The translations under genes and the position numbers were made by a program. A stretch of 42,062 nucleotides of DNA, from NCBI GenBank assembly GCA_024698885.1, contig JAILQQ010000010.1, positions 1 through 42,062 on the forward strand, given 5' to 3'. This document shows, one piece after another, positions 14,692 through 22,485 of this stretch. Position 1 is the stretch's first letter. Each line of letters starts with the position of its first letter. This DNA comes from Lachnospiraceae bacterium. GTDB taxonomy: Bacteria > Bacillota > Clostridia > Lachnospirales > Lachnospiraceae. A model generated the notes under the pieces. The model was not told where the DNA came from. It saw nothing but the letters and a program-made list of their open reading frames with translations, and ran no database searches.

Positions 14692-16668
14692 ATGGTAAAA
14701 CAGGAGGATCTGACAGCGGTTCTGCCTGACGGAACAAGCTTTGAATTCTGGGAAAGGGAATGTATATATGAACGTACATTGTATGTGGCCTGTGAAGACC
14801 CGAAAGCTTCGGATGATAATGACGGAAGTAAAGGAGCTCCCTTTAAGACGCTTGACCGGGCCGCAAGGGAGGCAAAGCCCGGAACAAGGGTGCTGATCAG
14901 GGGCGGGATCTACAGGGAATGCCTGACTCCCCGAAGGGGCGGCAGCGACAGCGAGCATATGGTAAGCTTTGAAGCCTTCCCCGGCGAGCAGGTCATTATC
15001 AGGGCTTCGGAGAAGGTGGATGATTTTTCAAAAAGCACAGGCTGGAAGCTTCTGCCTGTCCCGGAGTTTTCTTCCGGCATCAGACCGGTTGCCAAAACGG
15101 TAGAGGAAACGCGCAGCATATGGAAGCATGAGCTTGATCCTGATATGTTCCGCGGATATAATCCGTTCTGCGCAGTCAATATCATACATGACCGCCTGTT
15201 CATCGAATATGACAAGACGGATATGACGACCTATCTGAACCGGCGCGGTGTTGTATACTGCGACGGGGAGCCTCTGAAGCAGGTCGCGCTTTACCATATG
15301 CTGGGGGAGGAGGATAATACATACTGGGTTGAGGCGAACGGGCAGACGATCCATTTCAGGCTGAAGGGCGATGAGGATCCGCATGGGCATTTCATTGAGA
15401 TCTCGGTCAGGGAGCAGTGCGTGGCACCCAAAGAGCCGTTTCTTTCCTATATCAGGATTAAAGGCCTGACCTGTGAGCATGCGGCCACAGGAGGACCTGT
15501 TCCCCAGAGGGGCGCGATATCAAGCTTCCGCGGGCATCACTGGATCGTGGAGGACTGTACCGTAAACTATGCGAATACGGTCGCCATCGATATCGGAAAC
15601 GAATGCTGGCATCATTCTCCTGTCGAAGGGCAGATCATCGGGCATTCCGTCATCCGCGGATGTACGATACGAAATGCCGGCGTATGCGGTATCGCAGGGC
15701 TGTTTGCCGGGCATATGCTCATAGAGGATAACCGGATCGAGGGAACCGGATGGCAGAAGATGGAGCTTTCCTGGGAAGCCGGGGGGATCAAGCTGCATAA
15801 CAGCGTGAACGGGCTGATACGCAGAAATCTGTTTAAGGATACGCTCCGCGCCGACCATCTGTGGCTTGACTGCGGCAATCAGAATACGCGCATCACATCC
15901 AATATATTCGTAAACGGGATAGAACAGCGGGAAGCGATATTCATTGAATGCACGAAGGACGGCTTCAATCTGATCGACAACAATATCATCTGGAACGTGG
16001 AGGGAAGGTTTGATCCGGCAAAGGTTCCGGCGGAGCCCGGCTCGAGCGGATGGTATAAGCTTGCGGAAACGGAAGCCGTAAACGGCTACGGCATATACTG
16101 CGAAGGGACGGACAGGCTGATCATCGCGCATAACCTGATCGGAAAGTGCCGCCACAGCGGATATTACGCCAAGCCGGTGGGCTTTCGGATGGGCGGCTTG
16201 GAACGGGGAGGAACGTCCAGGAAAGCGAAGATCTTTAACAATATCTTTTATGACTGCGGTGAGGCGGCGGTCGTATTCCCCACTGCGGATAATGAGGCGG
16301 ATGGAAATCTGTATCTGTGCATGGGCGGAGGCTATCTTCGCATCATGTACCCGGCTCCCGAGGTCTGCCTTGACCTTAAGACCTGGCAGGAGTTTTACGG
16401 TTTTGACATGTCTGGTGAATATGCATGGTTTGCGTTTGAGCCGGATTTCGAGAAAGGCACGGTAAAGATCCTGCCGCGCGCTGATGAGCCTGTAAATGCG
16501 CCGGGACCGGATCGGAAGATAAAGCTCCTTCGTGATCCGGATGCGGTCAAAAAGGTCTGTACACCGGAGTATGTGAATTGTGATATTACGGGAGCGGGCA
16601 GGGAGAGGGCTTCCCTTCCGGGGCCGTTTTCCTCATGGGATGAAATGAAGAAGATTTTACAGAGATAA
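14692..16668 (+). CDS. Right-handed beta-helix glycosidase, GH120 beta-xylosidase-like
   Basis: 658 residues, no signal peptide, so cytoplasmic. A DUF1565-like start (YVACEDPKASDDNDGSKGAP, FKTLDRAAREAKPGTRVLIR, GGIYRE) leads into parallel beta-helix repeats (IRIKGLTCEHA; WIVEDCTVNYAN; VIRGCTIRNAG; LIEDNRIEGTG; LIRRNLFKD; RITSNIFVNG; FNLIDNNIIWN). The layout matches, as I recall it, the GH120 beta-xylosidase XylC of Thermoanaerobacterium: AGGIKLH, then LWLDC with Asp393 in the nucleophile position, and FIECTKDG with Glu419 in the acid/base position. It has an AAAGGAGGA ribosome site. A cytoplasmic glycosidase next to a sugar importer fits hydrolysis of imported oligosaccharides, possibly xylose-based. 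Other beta-helix enzymes (lyases, GH141) are the alternative. Confidence 0.7.
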   Translation: MVKQEDLTAVLPDGTSFEFWERECIYERTLYVACEDPKASDDNDGSKGAPFKTLDRAAREAKPGTRVLIRGGIYRECLTPRRGGSDSEHMVSFEAFPGEQVIIRASEKVDDFSKSTGWKLLPVPEFSSGIRPVAKTVEETRSIWKHELDPDMFRGYNPFCAVNIIHDRLFIEYDKTDMTTYLNRRGVVYCDGEPLKQVALYHMLGEEDNTYWVEANGQTIHFRLKGDEDPHGHFIEISVREQCVAPKEPFLSYIRIKGLTCEHAATGGPVPQRGAISSFRGHHWIVEDCTVNYANTVAIDIGNECWHHSPVEGQIIGHSVIRGCTIRNAGVCGIAGLFAGHMLIEDNRIEGTGWQKMELSWEAGGIKLHNSVNGLIRRNLFKDTLRADHLWLDCGNQNTRITSNIFVNGIEQREAIFIECTKDGFNLIDNNIIWNVEGRFDPAKVPAEPGSSGWYKLAETEAVNGYGIYCEGTDRLIIAHNLIGKCRHSGYYAKPVGFRMGGLERGGTSRKAKIFNNIFYDCGEAAVVFPTADNEADGNLYLCMGGGYLRIMYPAPEVCLDLKTWQEFYGFDMSGEYAWFAFEPDFEKGTVKILPRADEPVNAPGPDRKIKLLRDPDAVKKVCTPEYVNCDITGAGRERASLPGPFSSWDEMKKILQR

Positions 16669-16761
16669 AAAGACTCAGGGAAGATCATGAGAACAAAGTA
16701 AAAAAGGCGGAATGACGGTTTTTATGAAAGCTGCATCATCGGGATTGAAGGAAATCAGATA
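16667..16761 (+). pseudogene. Chimeric scar: acetyltransferase tail joined to VOC tail
   Basis: Bases 16667-16718 equal 108-159 (end of the acetyltransferase gene and just beyond) with one difference in 52. Bases 16714-16761 equal 1665-1712 (end of the VOC gene) with four differences in 48. The two blocks share GACGG at the junction. A second copy of the three-gene block evidently lost everything between two GACGG sites, including the whole MFS gene. Confidence 0.85.
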
Positions 16762-16795
16762 TTTATGACACAACTGAGGGTGTGGTGATCTAAAA

Positions 16796-17737
16796 ATGAT
16801 GATACGGGTATACAGAATGAAAAAAATAATATCACTGGCAATATGTCTGATCCTGATGACTGGGATGATCACTGTAACTGCCCATGCGCAGGATGATGAA
16901 GAGAAAGTCATTCGTGTTGGCTGGTATGAGTCTACATACTGCTACAGGGATCAAAATGGGGAACGGCGCGGTATTGCGTACGAGTATCAGCGCAGAATAG
17001 CGGCGCATACAGGGTGGAACTATGAGTATGTAGAGGACAGCTGGCCTAATCTTCTGCAGATGCTGATGGACGGAGAAATAGACATTTTAAGTGATGTCTC
17101 CTATAAGGAAGAACGGGCAGAGCATATGCTGTATCCGAATCTTCCCATGGGCGCGGAGTCCTACTACATTTATATTGATGCTTCGAATACGGAGATCACC
17201 TCAAATGATCTGGAAACCTTCAATGGAAAGCACATCGGAGTTAATAAGGGGAGCATTCAGGAGAGCCTGCTTCAGGAATGGGCGGAGAAAAACCATTTAT
17301 CAGTTCATATTGAAGAAATGACGGATGAGGAACCGGATATCATGAGTATGTTGGCGGAGGGCGCTATAGACGCTTATGTCTCTCTGGACAGTTTCAGCGC
17401 TCAGAAGCAAGTGGTTCCTGTGACAAAGATTGGCGCCTCTGATTACTATTTTGCCGTAAACAAGAGTCGTCCCGATCTGCTGACTGAGCTGAATTCCGCA
17501 CTTGCAGCCATACAGGATGAGGATCCGTATTTCAACCAGCGTATGTTTGATCAGTACGTCAATCTCGTAAATACCAACGCCTTTCTACCGTCAGATCTTG
17601 ATGGCTGGCTGAAGGGTCACGGAGCCATCCGTGTCGGTTATCTGGAGGATTATCTGCCGTTCTGCGCACTTGATAAAAAGACGGGTGATCTTACCGGCGC
17701 ATTAAATAATTTTTTGTTCATGCATCCGTATGTATGA
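16796..17737 (+). CDS. Periplasmic sensor part of a diguanylate cyclase (5' part, frameshifted)
   Basis: 313 residues. A signal peptide (MKKIISLAICLILMTGMI… to AHA) is followed by one complete SBP_bac_3-type sensor domain (about 35-255, starting VIRVGWYESTYCYRDQNG) and the beginning of a second (AIRVGYLEDYLPFCALDKKTG). The frame fails at a T6 run (17710-17715) and ends 8 codons later. One more T would restore NFFVHASVC and join it to the frame at 17734. The intact gene would therefore cover 16796-19419. A truncated secreted sensor could still be made. No good ribosome site is visible; the start could be 16796 or the ATG at 16817. Confidence 0.75.
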   Translation: MMIRVYRMKKIISLAICLILMTGMITVTAHAQDDEEKVIRVGWYESTYCYRDQNGERRGIAYEYQRRIAAHTGWNYEYVEDSWPNLLQMLMDGEIDILSDVSYKEERAEHMLYPNLPMGAESYYIYIDASNTEITSNDLETFNGKHIGVNKGSIQESLLQEWAEKNHLSVHIEEMTDEEPDIMSMLAEGAIDAYVSLDSFSAQKQVVPVTKIGASDYYFAVNKSRPDLLTELNSALAAIQDEDPYFNQRMFDQYVNLVNTNAFLPSDLDGWLKGHGAIRVGYLEDYLPFCALDKKTGDLTGALNNFLFMHPYV

Positions 17738-19419
17738 AAAATACCATAGTGCATTTTGAAGCTGTACCGTACCCTACTTTAGATGATGCAATAGAAGCCT
17801 TGAAAAACGGTGAGATTGACTGCGTGTTCCCTCTCAATTTAAGTACATACGATGCTGAAAGCAAAGGGCTTATGATGATCAACCCCATCATGAGGACTGA
17901 GATGAGTGTCCTGACGAGAGAGAATGGGAATACAGAGATTTCGCCGGAAAAGAAACTTACGGTAGCGATCGATGAGGGCAATATCAGTTATGAAACACTG
18001 ATCAATGATGAGATCCCTGCCTGGGAGGTGAAATTCTGTCCATCAGTGGAGGACTGTTTCAAGGCTGTAGACTCAAATGAAGCTGACGGTGTTCTTGCTT
18101 CCAATTACCGCATGAACGAGTATGAAGCCCTACGGATGAAATACAGGTTCAATGCCCGGCCGATCGGACAAATCATGGGAGTTTCTTTTGCGATCAAAGA
18201 GAAGGATAATCCGGAGCTGTATTCCATCCTGAATAAGATCGCCAACCTGTCAAACAGCGAGGACATGGAATTCGCACTTGCATCCTATATTTATGAAAAC
18301 AAGAAAATATCATTACTTGATTTTCTTGAGGATAACTGGATAGGCGTTCTTTTGTTTATCATCGCCGTATTTGTGACGATTATGTTCCTGCTCGGCAGGA
18401 AGCTCAGAGCAGAGCGAAGATTCAATGAACAGCAAAAGCAGATAGAAGAATCCTTAAGGAGAGAACTGAAACAGAAAGAACAGCTGGAATCGGTTACAAG
18501 GAAAGCATATACCGATCCCCTTACCGGGGTTAAGAGCAAGCATTCATTCGAGCAATGGAAAGAGGAGATAGATAACAAGATCATCCATGGGGTGCAGGAG
18601 CCTTTTGCAGTGGTAGTCTTTGATGTCAATGATCTGAAGAAGGTAAATGATACTTACGGACATCAGGAAGGTGATGAGTGCATCAAAAGAGCAGCTGCCA
18701 GGATCTGCAGTATCTTTGATCACAGTCCGGTGTTCAGGATAGGCGGTGACGAGTTTGTATCCATACTGTCGGGAGAGGATTATGAACTAAGGGCTCTTCT
18801 GATGAACAGAATGAATATGCTGCCTAAGGATCGGTCAAAGATCAGGTTCGGAGATATCATTTCTGCCGGCATGATGGAATACCGGAAGGAGCAGCATCAT
18901 TCTTTCCAAAGCGTTTTCGAGGCTGCGGACAGTGCCATGTATGAGAGAAAACAGTATCTGAAGAGCTCAGCTGTGGATGAAGACCGGCAGGAAGAGATTG
19001 CGGAGGTGATTTACGAAACCTATGAAAAGTATGAGTTTTCTTCAGAGGAACGAACCGTTTATGAGAGGCTGAAGGTACCATTTGCTGTTTATCAGTTTGT
19101 TGACGGACAAGTGGTTACACTGATTCTTTCAGATGGCTTCTGTGAGATGCTCGGCTACAGAGACCGGAATAAGGCGTATTTTGAGATGGATCACCATATG
19201 TATAAAGACACTCACCCGGATGATGTGGAACGGATTTCCAACGAGGCATTTCGCTTCGCGACGGAGGGAGGCGAATACAATGTGATCTATCGGACAAGAA
19301 TTCCCGGTACATCTAGATATCGAAATATTCGTGCCATCGGAGAGCATGTAATGACAGATACAGGTTTTCAGCTTGCACAGATATGGTATACAGACGAAGG
19401 GGAGGAGGAACCATTATGA
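17734..19419 (+). CDS. Diguanylate cyclase with PAS domain (3' part of the frameshifted gene)
   Basis: 561 residues as an open frame. Residues 1-190 are the rest of a second SBP_bac_3 sensor domain. A membrane helix (202-221, WIGVLLFIIAVFVTIMFLLG) and a coiled coil (225-258) lead to a GGDEF domain (TDPLTGVKSK at 260; GGDEF at 337-341). A PAS_3-like domain follows (about 445-555). GGDEF is intact, so the domain could make cyclic-di-GMP from GTP. The usual inhibitory RxxD site is absent. Without the upstream part there is no signal peptide, and the helix would have to insert alone. The stop overlaps the next start (ATGA). Confidence 0.8.
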   Translation: MKNTIVHFEAVPYPTLDDAIEALKNGEIDCVFPLNLSTYDAESKGLMMINPIMRTEMSVLTRENGNTEISPEKKLTVAIDEGNISYETLINDEIPAWEVKFCPSVEDCFKAVDSNEADGVLASNYRMNEYEALRMKYRFNARPIGQIMGVSFAIKEKDNPELYSILNKIANLSNSEDMEFALASYIYENKKISLLDFLEDNWIGVLLFIIAVFVTIMFLLGRKLRAERRFNEQQKQIEESLRRELKQKEQLESVTRKAYTDPLTGVKSKHSFEQWKEEIDNKIIHGVQEPFAVVVFDVNDLKKVNDTYGHQEGDECIKRAAARICSIFDHSPVFRIGGDEFVSILSGEDYELRALLMNRMNMLPKDRSKIRFGDIISAGMMEYRKEQHHSFQSVFEAADSAMYERKQYLKSSAVDEDRQEEIAEVIYETYEKYEFSSEERTVYERLKVPFAVYQFVDGQVVTLILSDGFCEMLGYRDRNKAYFEMDHHMYKDTHPDDVERISNEAFRFATEGGEYNVIYRTRIPGTSRYRNIRAIGEHVMTDTGFQLAQIWYTDEGEEEPL

Positions 19420-19835
19420 AGAAGTATTCCGTAAAACAGGAGATGCTGGCAACTGTTATTGTGCCAATGGTCGTTTTGACGGCAGTAATGCTTTTGACAG
19501 GCATATGGTTCATGAAAGCGGGAATGGAAAAGGAAATCCTGAAAGGCCTTTTAGCAGCAGCCTATGAATATAAGGACATTGCTGTTTTACATACCGACAG
19601 ATGGGTAGGAGATAACGATCTGGAAGACGAGCTGAAGAGAAAATCCGGATATGACTTTACCTGGTTTGATGTTGAGGTCAGGAAAAATTCGTCTCTTGGG
19701 GAATCTGCTATAGGCACGAGAGCGGCAGAGACTGTCATGAAAGAGGTAATTGGTTCCGGCAAGGATTTTTACTTCGACCGATACGATGGTTGCCGGAACA
19801 CCTTTCTATGTAGCTTATGTTCCTGTGACGGATGA
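19416..19835 (+). CDS. Cache-domain membrane sensor (5' part, frameshifted)
   Basis: The ATG overlaps the previous stop. The frame encodes a first membrane helix (MLATVIVPMVVLTAVMLLTG) and an extracellular single-Cache domain (YDFTWFDVEVRKNSSLGESAIGTRAAE…). Near 19771-19778 the family reading KDFYF…TDTMVAGTPFYVAY jumps to another frame, and this one ends 18 codons later with cysteine-rich nonsense. The gene continues in the frame 19750-20532. Confidence 0.7.
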   Translation: MKKYSVKQEMLATVIVPMVVLTAVMLLTGIWFMKAGMEKEILKGLLAAAYEYKDIAVLHTDRWVGDNDLEDELKRKSGYDFTWFDVEVRKNSSLGESAIGTRAAETVMKEVIGSGKDFYFDRYDGCRNTFLCSLCSCDG

Positions 19836-20532
19836 TGGCGGCAAGGTTGTGGCCATGGCTTTTGCCGGTGTTTCGAGACAGTCAGTAAATTCGCAGATTT
19901 TAAAGTACATATTTGTTATGCTCATGATCGGTATAATCTGTCTGTTAATAGCTATTATCGTGGCTTCGGGCGCGGCGAATAAAATGGCTGAGGCTGTAAG
20001 TCTTATGAATGGCAGTATCATGCATCTGGTCCAAAACGAATATGTAAAGATTGACAAGTATCTTAATAGAGGCGACGAGATAGGCCAGGCACTTAATGAT
20101 ACAAATACTCTCGTGGATACGCTGCACGATATGAGGCTGCAGTTCAACTCGATAGCCGGAATATTCATTACAGTCCATGAGATCGATCTTTCAGAAGATA
20201 CCTTTTCGGAAGTACAGTGTAACAATGAGCAGTTGGGAAAGGTAGTCGGAAAAAGCGGTGCTATGGCCGGACACGTGATACGCGCCCTGACAGAGGATTA
20301 TACTGATCCGGGGTCGCGTGATTCAATGCTTGATTTTGTGGATCTGAAGCTCCTTAACGAAAGGCTTGCACAAAGGCAGATGATCTCTGAGGAGTTCATG
20401 GATTCTGACAGAAAGTGGAGACGTGCCCGTTTTGTTGTATCTGACAGATCGGAAACCGGACAGGTTAGGCGGGTAATGTTCCTGACAGAGGATATTGATA
20501 TGGAGAAAAGGGGAATCGCAAGTGATTTATGA
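19750..20532 (+). CDS. Cache sensor (3' part): membrane helix and PAS-like domain, output domain missing
   Basis: The frame resumes with TDTMVAGTPFYVAYVPVTDD (end of the Cache domain). A membrane helix (YIFVMLMIGIICLLIAIIVASG), a HAMP-like linker and a PAS-like region (MRLQFNSIAGIFITVHEIDL to MFLTEDIDMEKR) follow. In related Lachnospiraceae proteins this PAS region leads into a GGDEF domain. Here the protein stops five residues after MEKRG, so an output domain is absent. Real translation would start at 19416, not at the internal ATG. Confidence 0.65.
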   Translation: MVPARIFTSTDTMVAGTPFYVAYVPVTDDGGKVVAMAFAGVSRQSVNSQILKYIFVMLMIGIICLLIAIIVASGAANKMAEAVSLMNGSIMHLVQNEYVKIDKYLNRGDEIGQALNDTNTLVDTLHDMRLQFNSIAGIFITVHEIDLSEDTFSEVQCNNEQLGKVVGKSGAMAGHVIRALTEDYTDPGSRDSMLDFVDLKLLNERLAQRQMISEEFMDSDRKWRRARFVVSDRSETGQVRRVMFLTEDIDMEKRGIASDL

Positions 20533-20595
20533 CAGGAATTATCCGAAAAGCGGAGCCGGCAATTGAAATAACAGAGTAAGGAGCGGAATCAAAGC

Positions 20596-20802
20596 ATGTC
20601 TATCGAAGACAAAAAATCAAGAAATGTTTACAAACCACAGATGATCATAAGGCTTCCCGATTGTCCGGAATATGATCATTTTACCGAAATCATGTCTGAA
20701 ATATACGATGCCGTGATAGCGCATGATACCGATGAAATGATCGAGATGGTCATGGGTCCGAGGGAACATCTGGCATGTATTGTTGTAGATGCCAAAAGTT
20801 GA
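20596..20802 (+). pseudogene. N-terminal remnant, possibly of a receiver-containing EAL protein
   Basis: 68 residues with a reasonable GGAGCGG site. The pattern (MIIRLPDCPEYDHF…, ending HLACIVVDAKS) resembles the first three strands of a response-regulator-like domain, but the match is weak. The stop TGA overlaps, in the next frame, the first codon of an EAL-domain tail, which points to a deletion inside one gene. Confidence 0.4.
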
Positions 20803-20953
20803 GGGAATTGAAACGTTCGGAATGTGTGATATTATCAGAGAATATGGTATTCACAGTTTTCGGGGATACTATTATTCAAAGCCCATTCCTATCGAAGAAC
20901 TGCTTGAGAAGATAAAGAACGGACCGGATTGCTATAGTAAACGCAATAAGTAA
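20801..20953 (+). pseudogene. EAL-domain C-terminal fragment
   Basis: Fifty codons with no start: EGIETFGMCDIIREYGIHSF, then RGYYYSKPIPIEELLEKIK. This is the last part of an EAL cyclic-di-GMP phosphodiesterase (compare YEGIEDE… and [15 protein letters not shown] in the gene at 36232). The catalytic core is missing. Confidence 0.75.
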
Positions 20954-21072
20954 TTGCGTTTACTATAACGCTCCGCGAGGATGCGCACGGATTTTGTAAG
21001 GAAATATGCCGCAGGAAGCGGCCAAAATCCGGCTCAGCAAACGACAAAACGAAAAGAGTTTTGTTGTTTGCT
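20933..21072. repeat. Three consecutive strong hairpins
   Basis: Hairpin 1: 15-base perfect arms at 20933-20947 and 20953-20967, overlapping the end of the EAL fragment. Hairpin 2: 9-base arms CGGATTTTG (20988-20996) and CAAAATCCG (21023-21031) enclosing a second perfect stem GCCGC/GCGGC. Hairpin 3: 15-base arms at 21036-21050 and 21058-21072 with one mismatch. None ends in a T-tract. No gene is visible in 20954-21300. They may form a structured RNA or a mobile palindromic unit. Confidence 0.65.
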
Positions 21073-21159
21073 ATAATAAATAATGGATAATGAACAGGCT
21101 TCTGGGTATATATTGTTTAAAGGAGAACGATATCCACAGCATAGCTTTCTATATATTGA

Positions 21160-21213
21160 AAAACTTGCCAAATTTAAATTTTCATTGAAAAAATAATCTG
21201 GCAAGTTTTTTTT
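21160..21213 (+). terminator. Rho-independent terminator before the envelope operon
   Basis: AAAACTTGCCA (21160-21170) pairs with TGGCAAGTTTT (21199-21209) around a 28-base AT-rich loop, and eight T residues run to 21213. It insulates the next operon from upstream transcription. Confidence 0.75.
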
Positions 21214-21224
21214 AGTATACCTCA

Positions 21225-21233
21225 TGCTATAAT
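21225..21233 (+). promoter_or_regulatory. Extended -10 promoter of the envelope operon
   Basis: TGCTATAAT is an extended -10 element. The -35 position falls in the T-tract of the preceding terminator and is poor. It is the only promoter-like sequence between the terminator and the lipoprotein ATG at 21380, leaving a leader of about 140 bases. A 20-codon frame (21299-21361) lies in that leader. Confidence 0.5.
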
Positions 21234-21379
21234 TTTATATATATCTGGAAACACTTGAAACGTAACTGCCTGCCAATTTACAAGCTGTGTGAAAGGCGAT
21301 GGAGAGGGTTTTTGTGGAGAACTATATCAGAAGCCATTGTGTCAATGCGAGGATCAGCTGAACAGAGAGGAGGAAGGCT

Positions 21380-22462
21380 ATGAAAAAGACTTTTTTAACA
21401 GGAGTAATGATGCTGTTGCTTTCGGTATTGCTGACAGCCTGCGGCGACAGCGGAGATGTCATGGAACTTGACGAGGACACGCTGGCTATGTTACAGGAGG
21501 CGGAAGCAAACGGGGCGCTTGATCCTGACGATCTGCCAAAGGACCCGGAGATTTCGGCGGAGAACCCGGAGATCCCGGCGGAAGCAAAGGATTCCGGAGA
21601 TTCCGGCGGCCTTTTGGGACAGTTCGCCCAGACAAAAACCCCGGACGCAGACGACACGTCCGATGATCTTCCGGTGCTCTGGTCAAGCTTCAATACGTAC
21701 GGGGTTGAAAACAAGCCGGAGGCGGAGTACACGACCGTGGTATTTGATGAGGAGTGCCGGGTCACAGCCATCACCACCTATCACTGGAATGACGGAAACG
21801 GCGCGGAACCCGGCAAGATCGCTCTTATGCAGGGAAACGAAAGGCTCGGTGTCTGGGAAGCCACAGGCCGTGAAGGAAGCGGCGCTCAGAATGTAAACTG
21901 GGATGTTTTTCCGGATATTGTCCTTAAGCCGGGAGAATATCAGGTTTACGATTCCGATCCGGAAACCTGGAGCTGCAACGAGGCCTCGGGTTATATCGGC
22001 TTTGTGGAAATACGGGGCGAGGCTGTAAGCGGAGATGATTATTTCGATGGCCCTTACGGCGATGTGTTCGATCTCAGCGAGTATGAAGATGAATGGATCG
22101 GGGAATATGGCGGCGATCTGGAGGAAAAGCTGGCCGAGCGCCTTCAGACCAGGGTTGCCATCGGAGATGACGGGGATTCAAAGGTGATCTGTGACGGGGC
22201 GATCGAATTCTACCCGGCTGTCAACGGATCCGGTTTCTTCGTCTGGGTGTATGAGCCCGTGGACGGCTTCTCCGTGTACGGTATTTCCGTTGGAATGCCC
22301 GAGGATAACGCGATCGCGAATCTTGAAGCGAACAATCTTTCCAAAGAGGATGACGGCGAAAACGGCGTATATTCCAGTGATTTTGACAAGTTCTATGTCC
22401 GCTATGATGCAGAGGACGGGATCATCACCAAGGTAACGTATGTGAAGATATATGAGCAATAG
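21380..22462 (+). CDS. Lipoprotein with a shared beta-rich domain (unknown function)
   Basis: 360 residues. The signal peptide ends LLTAC (Cys21), then comes an acidic, Pro/Glu-rich linker to about residue 97. Residues ~98-215 form a domain with the markers WSSFNT, TYHWNDGNGAEPG, PDIVLKPGEYQVYDSDPETW and SCN. The same domain is found near residues 622-745 of the secreted protein at 33261. The pattern DSDPxTWSxN recurs, from memory, in other Firmicutes surface proteins of unknown role. A C-terminal part (~250-360) may be a small alpha/beta domain (GISVGMPEDNAIANLEANNL). First gene of the operon; GAGGAGG ribosome site. Confidence 0.8.
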   Translation: MKKTFLTGVMMLLLSVLLTACGDSGDVMELDEDTLAMLQEAEANGALDPDDLPKDPEISAENPEIPAEAKDSGDSGGLLGQFAQTKTPDADDTSDDLPVLWSSFNTYGVENKPEAEYTTVVFDEECRVTAITTYHWNDGNGAEPGKIALMQGNERLGVWEATGREGSGAQNVNWDVFPDIVLKPGEYQVYDSDPETWSCNEASGYIGFVEIRGEAVSGDDYFDGPYGDVFDLSEYEDEWIGEYGGDLEEKLAERLQTRVAIGDDGDSKVICDGAIEFYPAVNGSGFFVWVYEPVDGFSVYGISVGMPEDNAIANLEANNLSKEDDGENGVYSSDFDKFYVRYDAEDGIITKVTYVKIYEQ

Positions 22463-22485
22463 GCAGGGAAGGGAGGTTTACGGAT

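Noticed and set aside
13960-14958. 332-codon minus-strand open frame opposite the isomerase and glycosidase genes
   Set aside because: It is mostly the mirror of two well-supported genes with strong ribosome sites, and its composition is typical of an antisense frame. The 14500-14640 part reads somewhat protein-like but has no family match.
19416-20532. Programmed ribosomal frameshift in the Cache sensor
   Set aside because: No slippery heptamer plus downstream pseudoknot is evident at the shift point, and the joined protein still lacks an output domain.
20960-21035. Possible cyclic-di-GMP riboswitch upstream of the envelope operon
   Set aside because: The block is structured, but it lacks the conserved GEMM motifs, and a terminator stands between it and the operon promoter.
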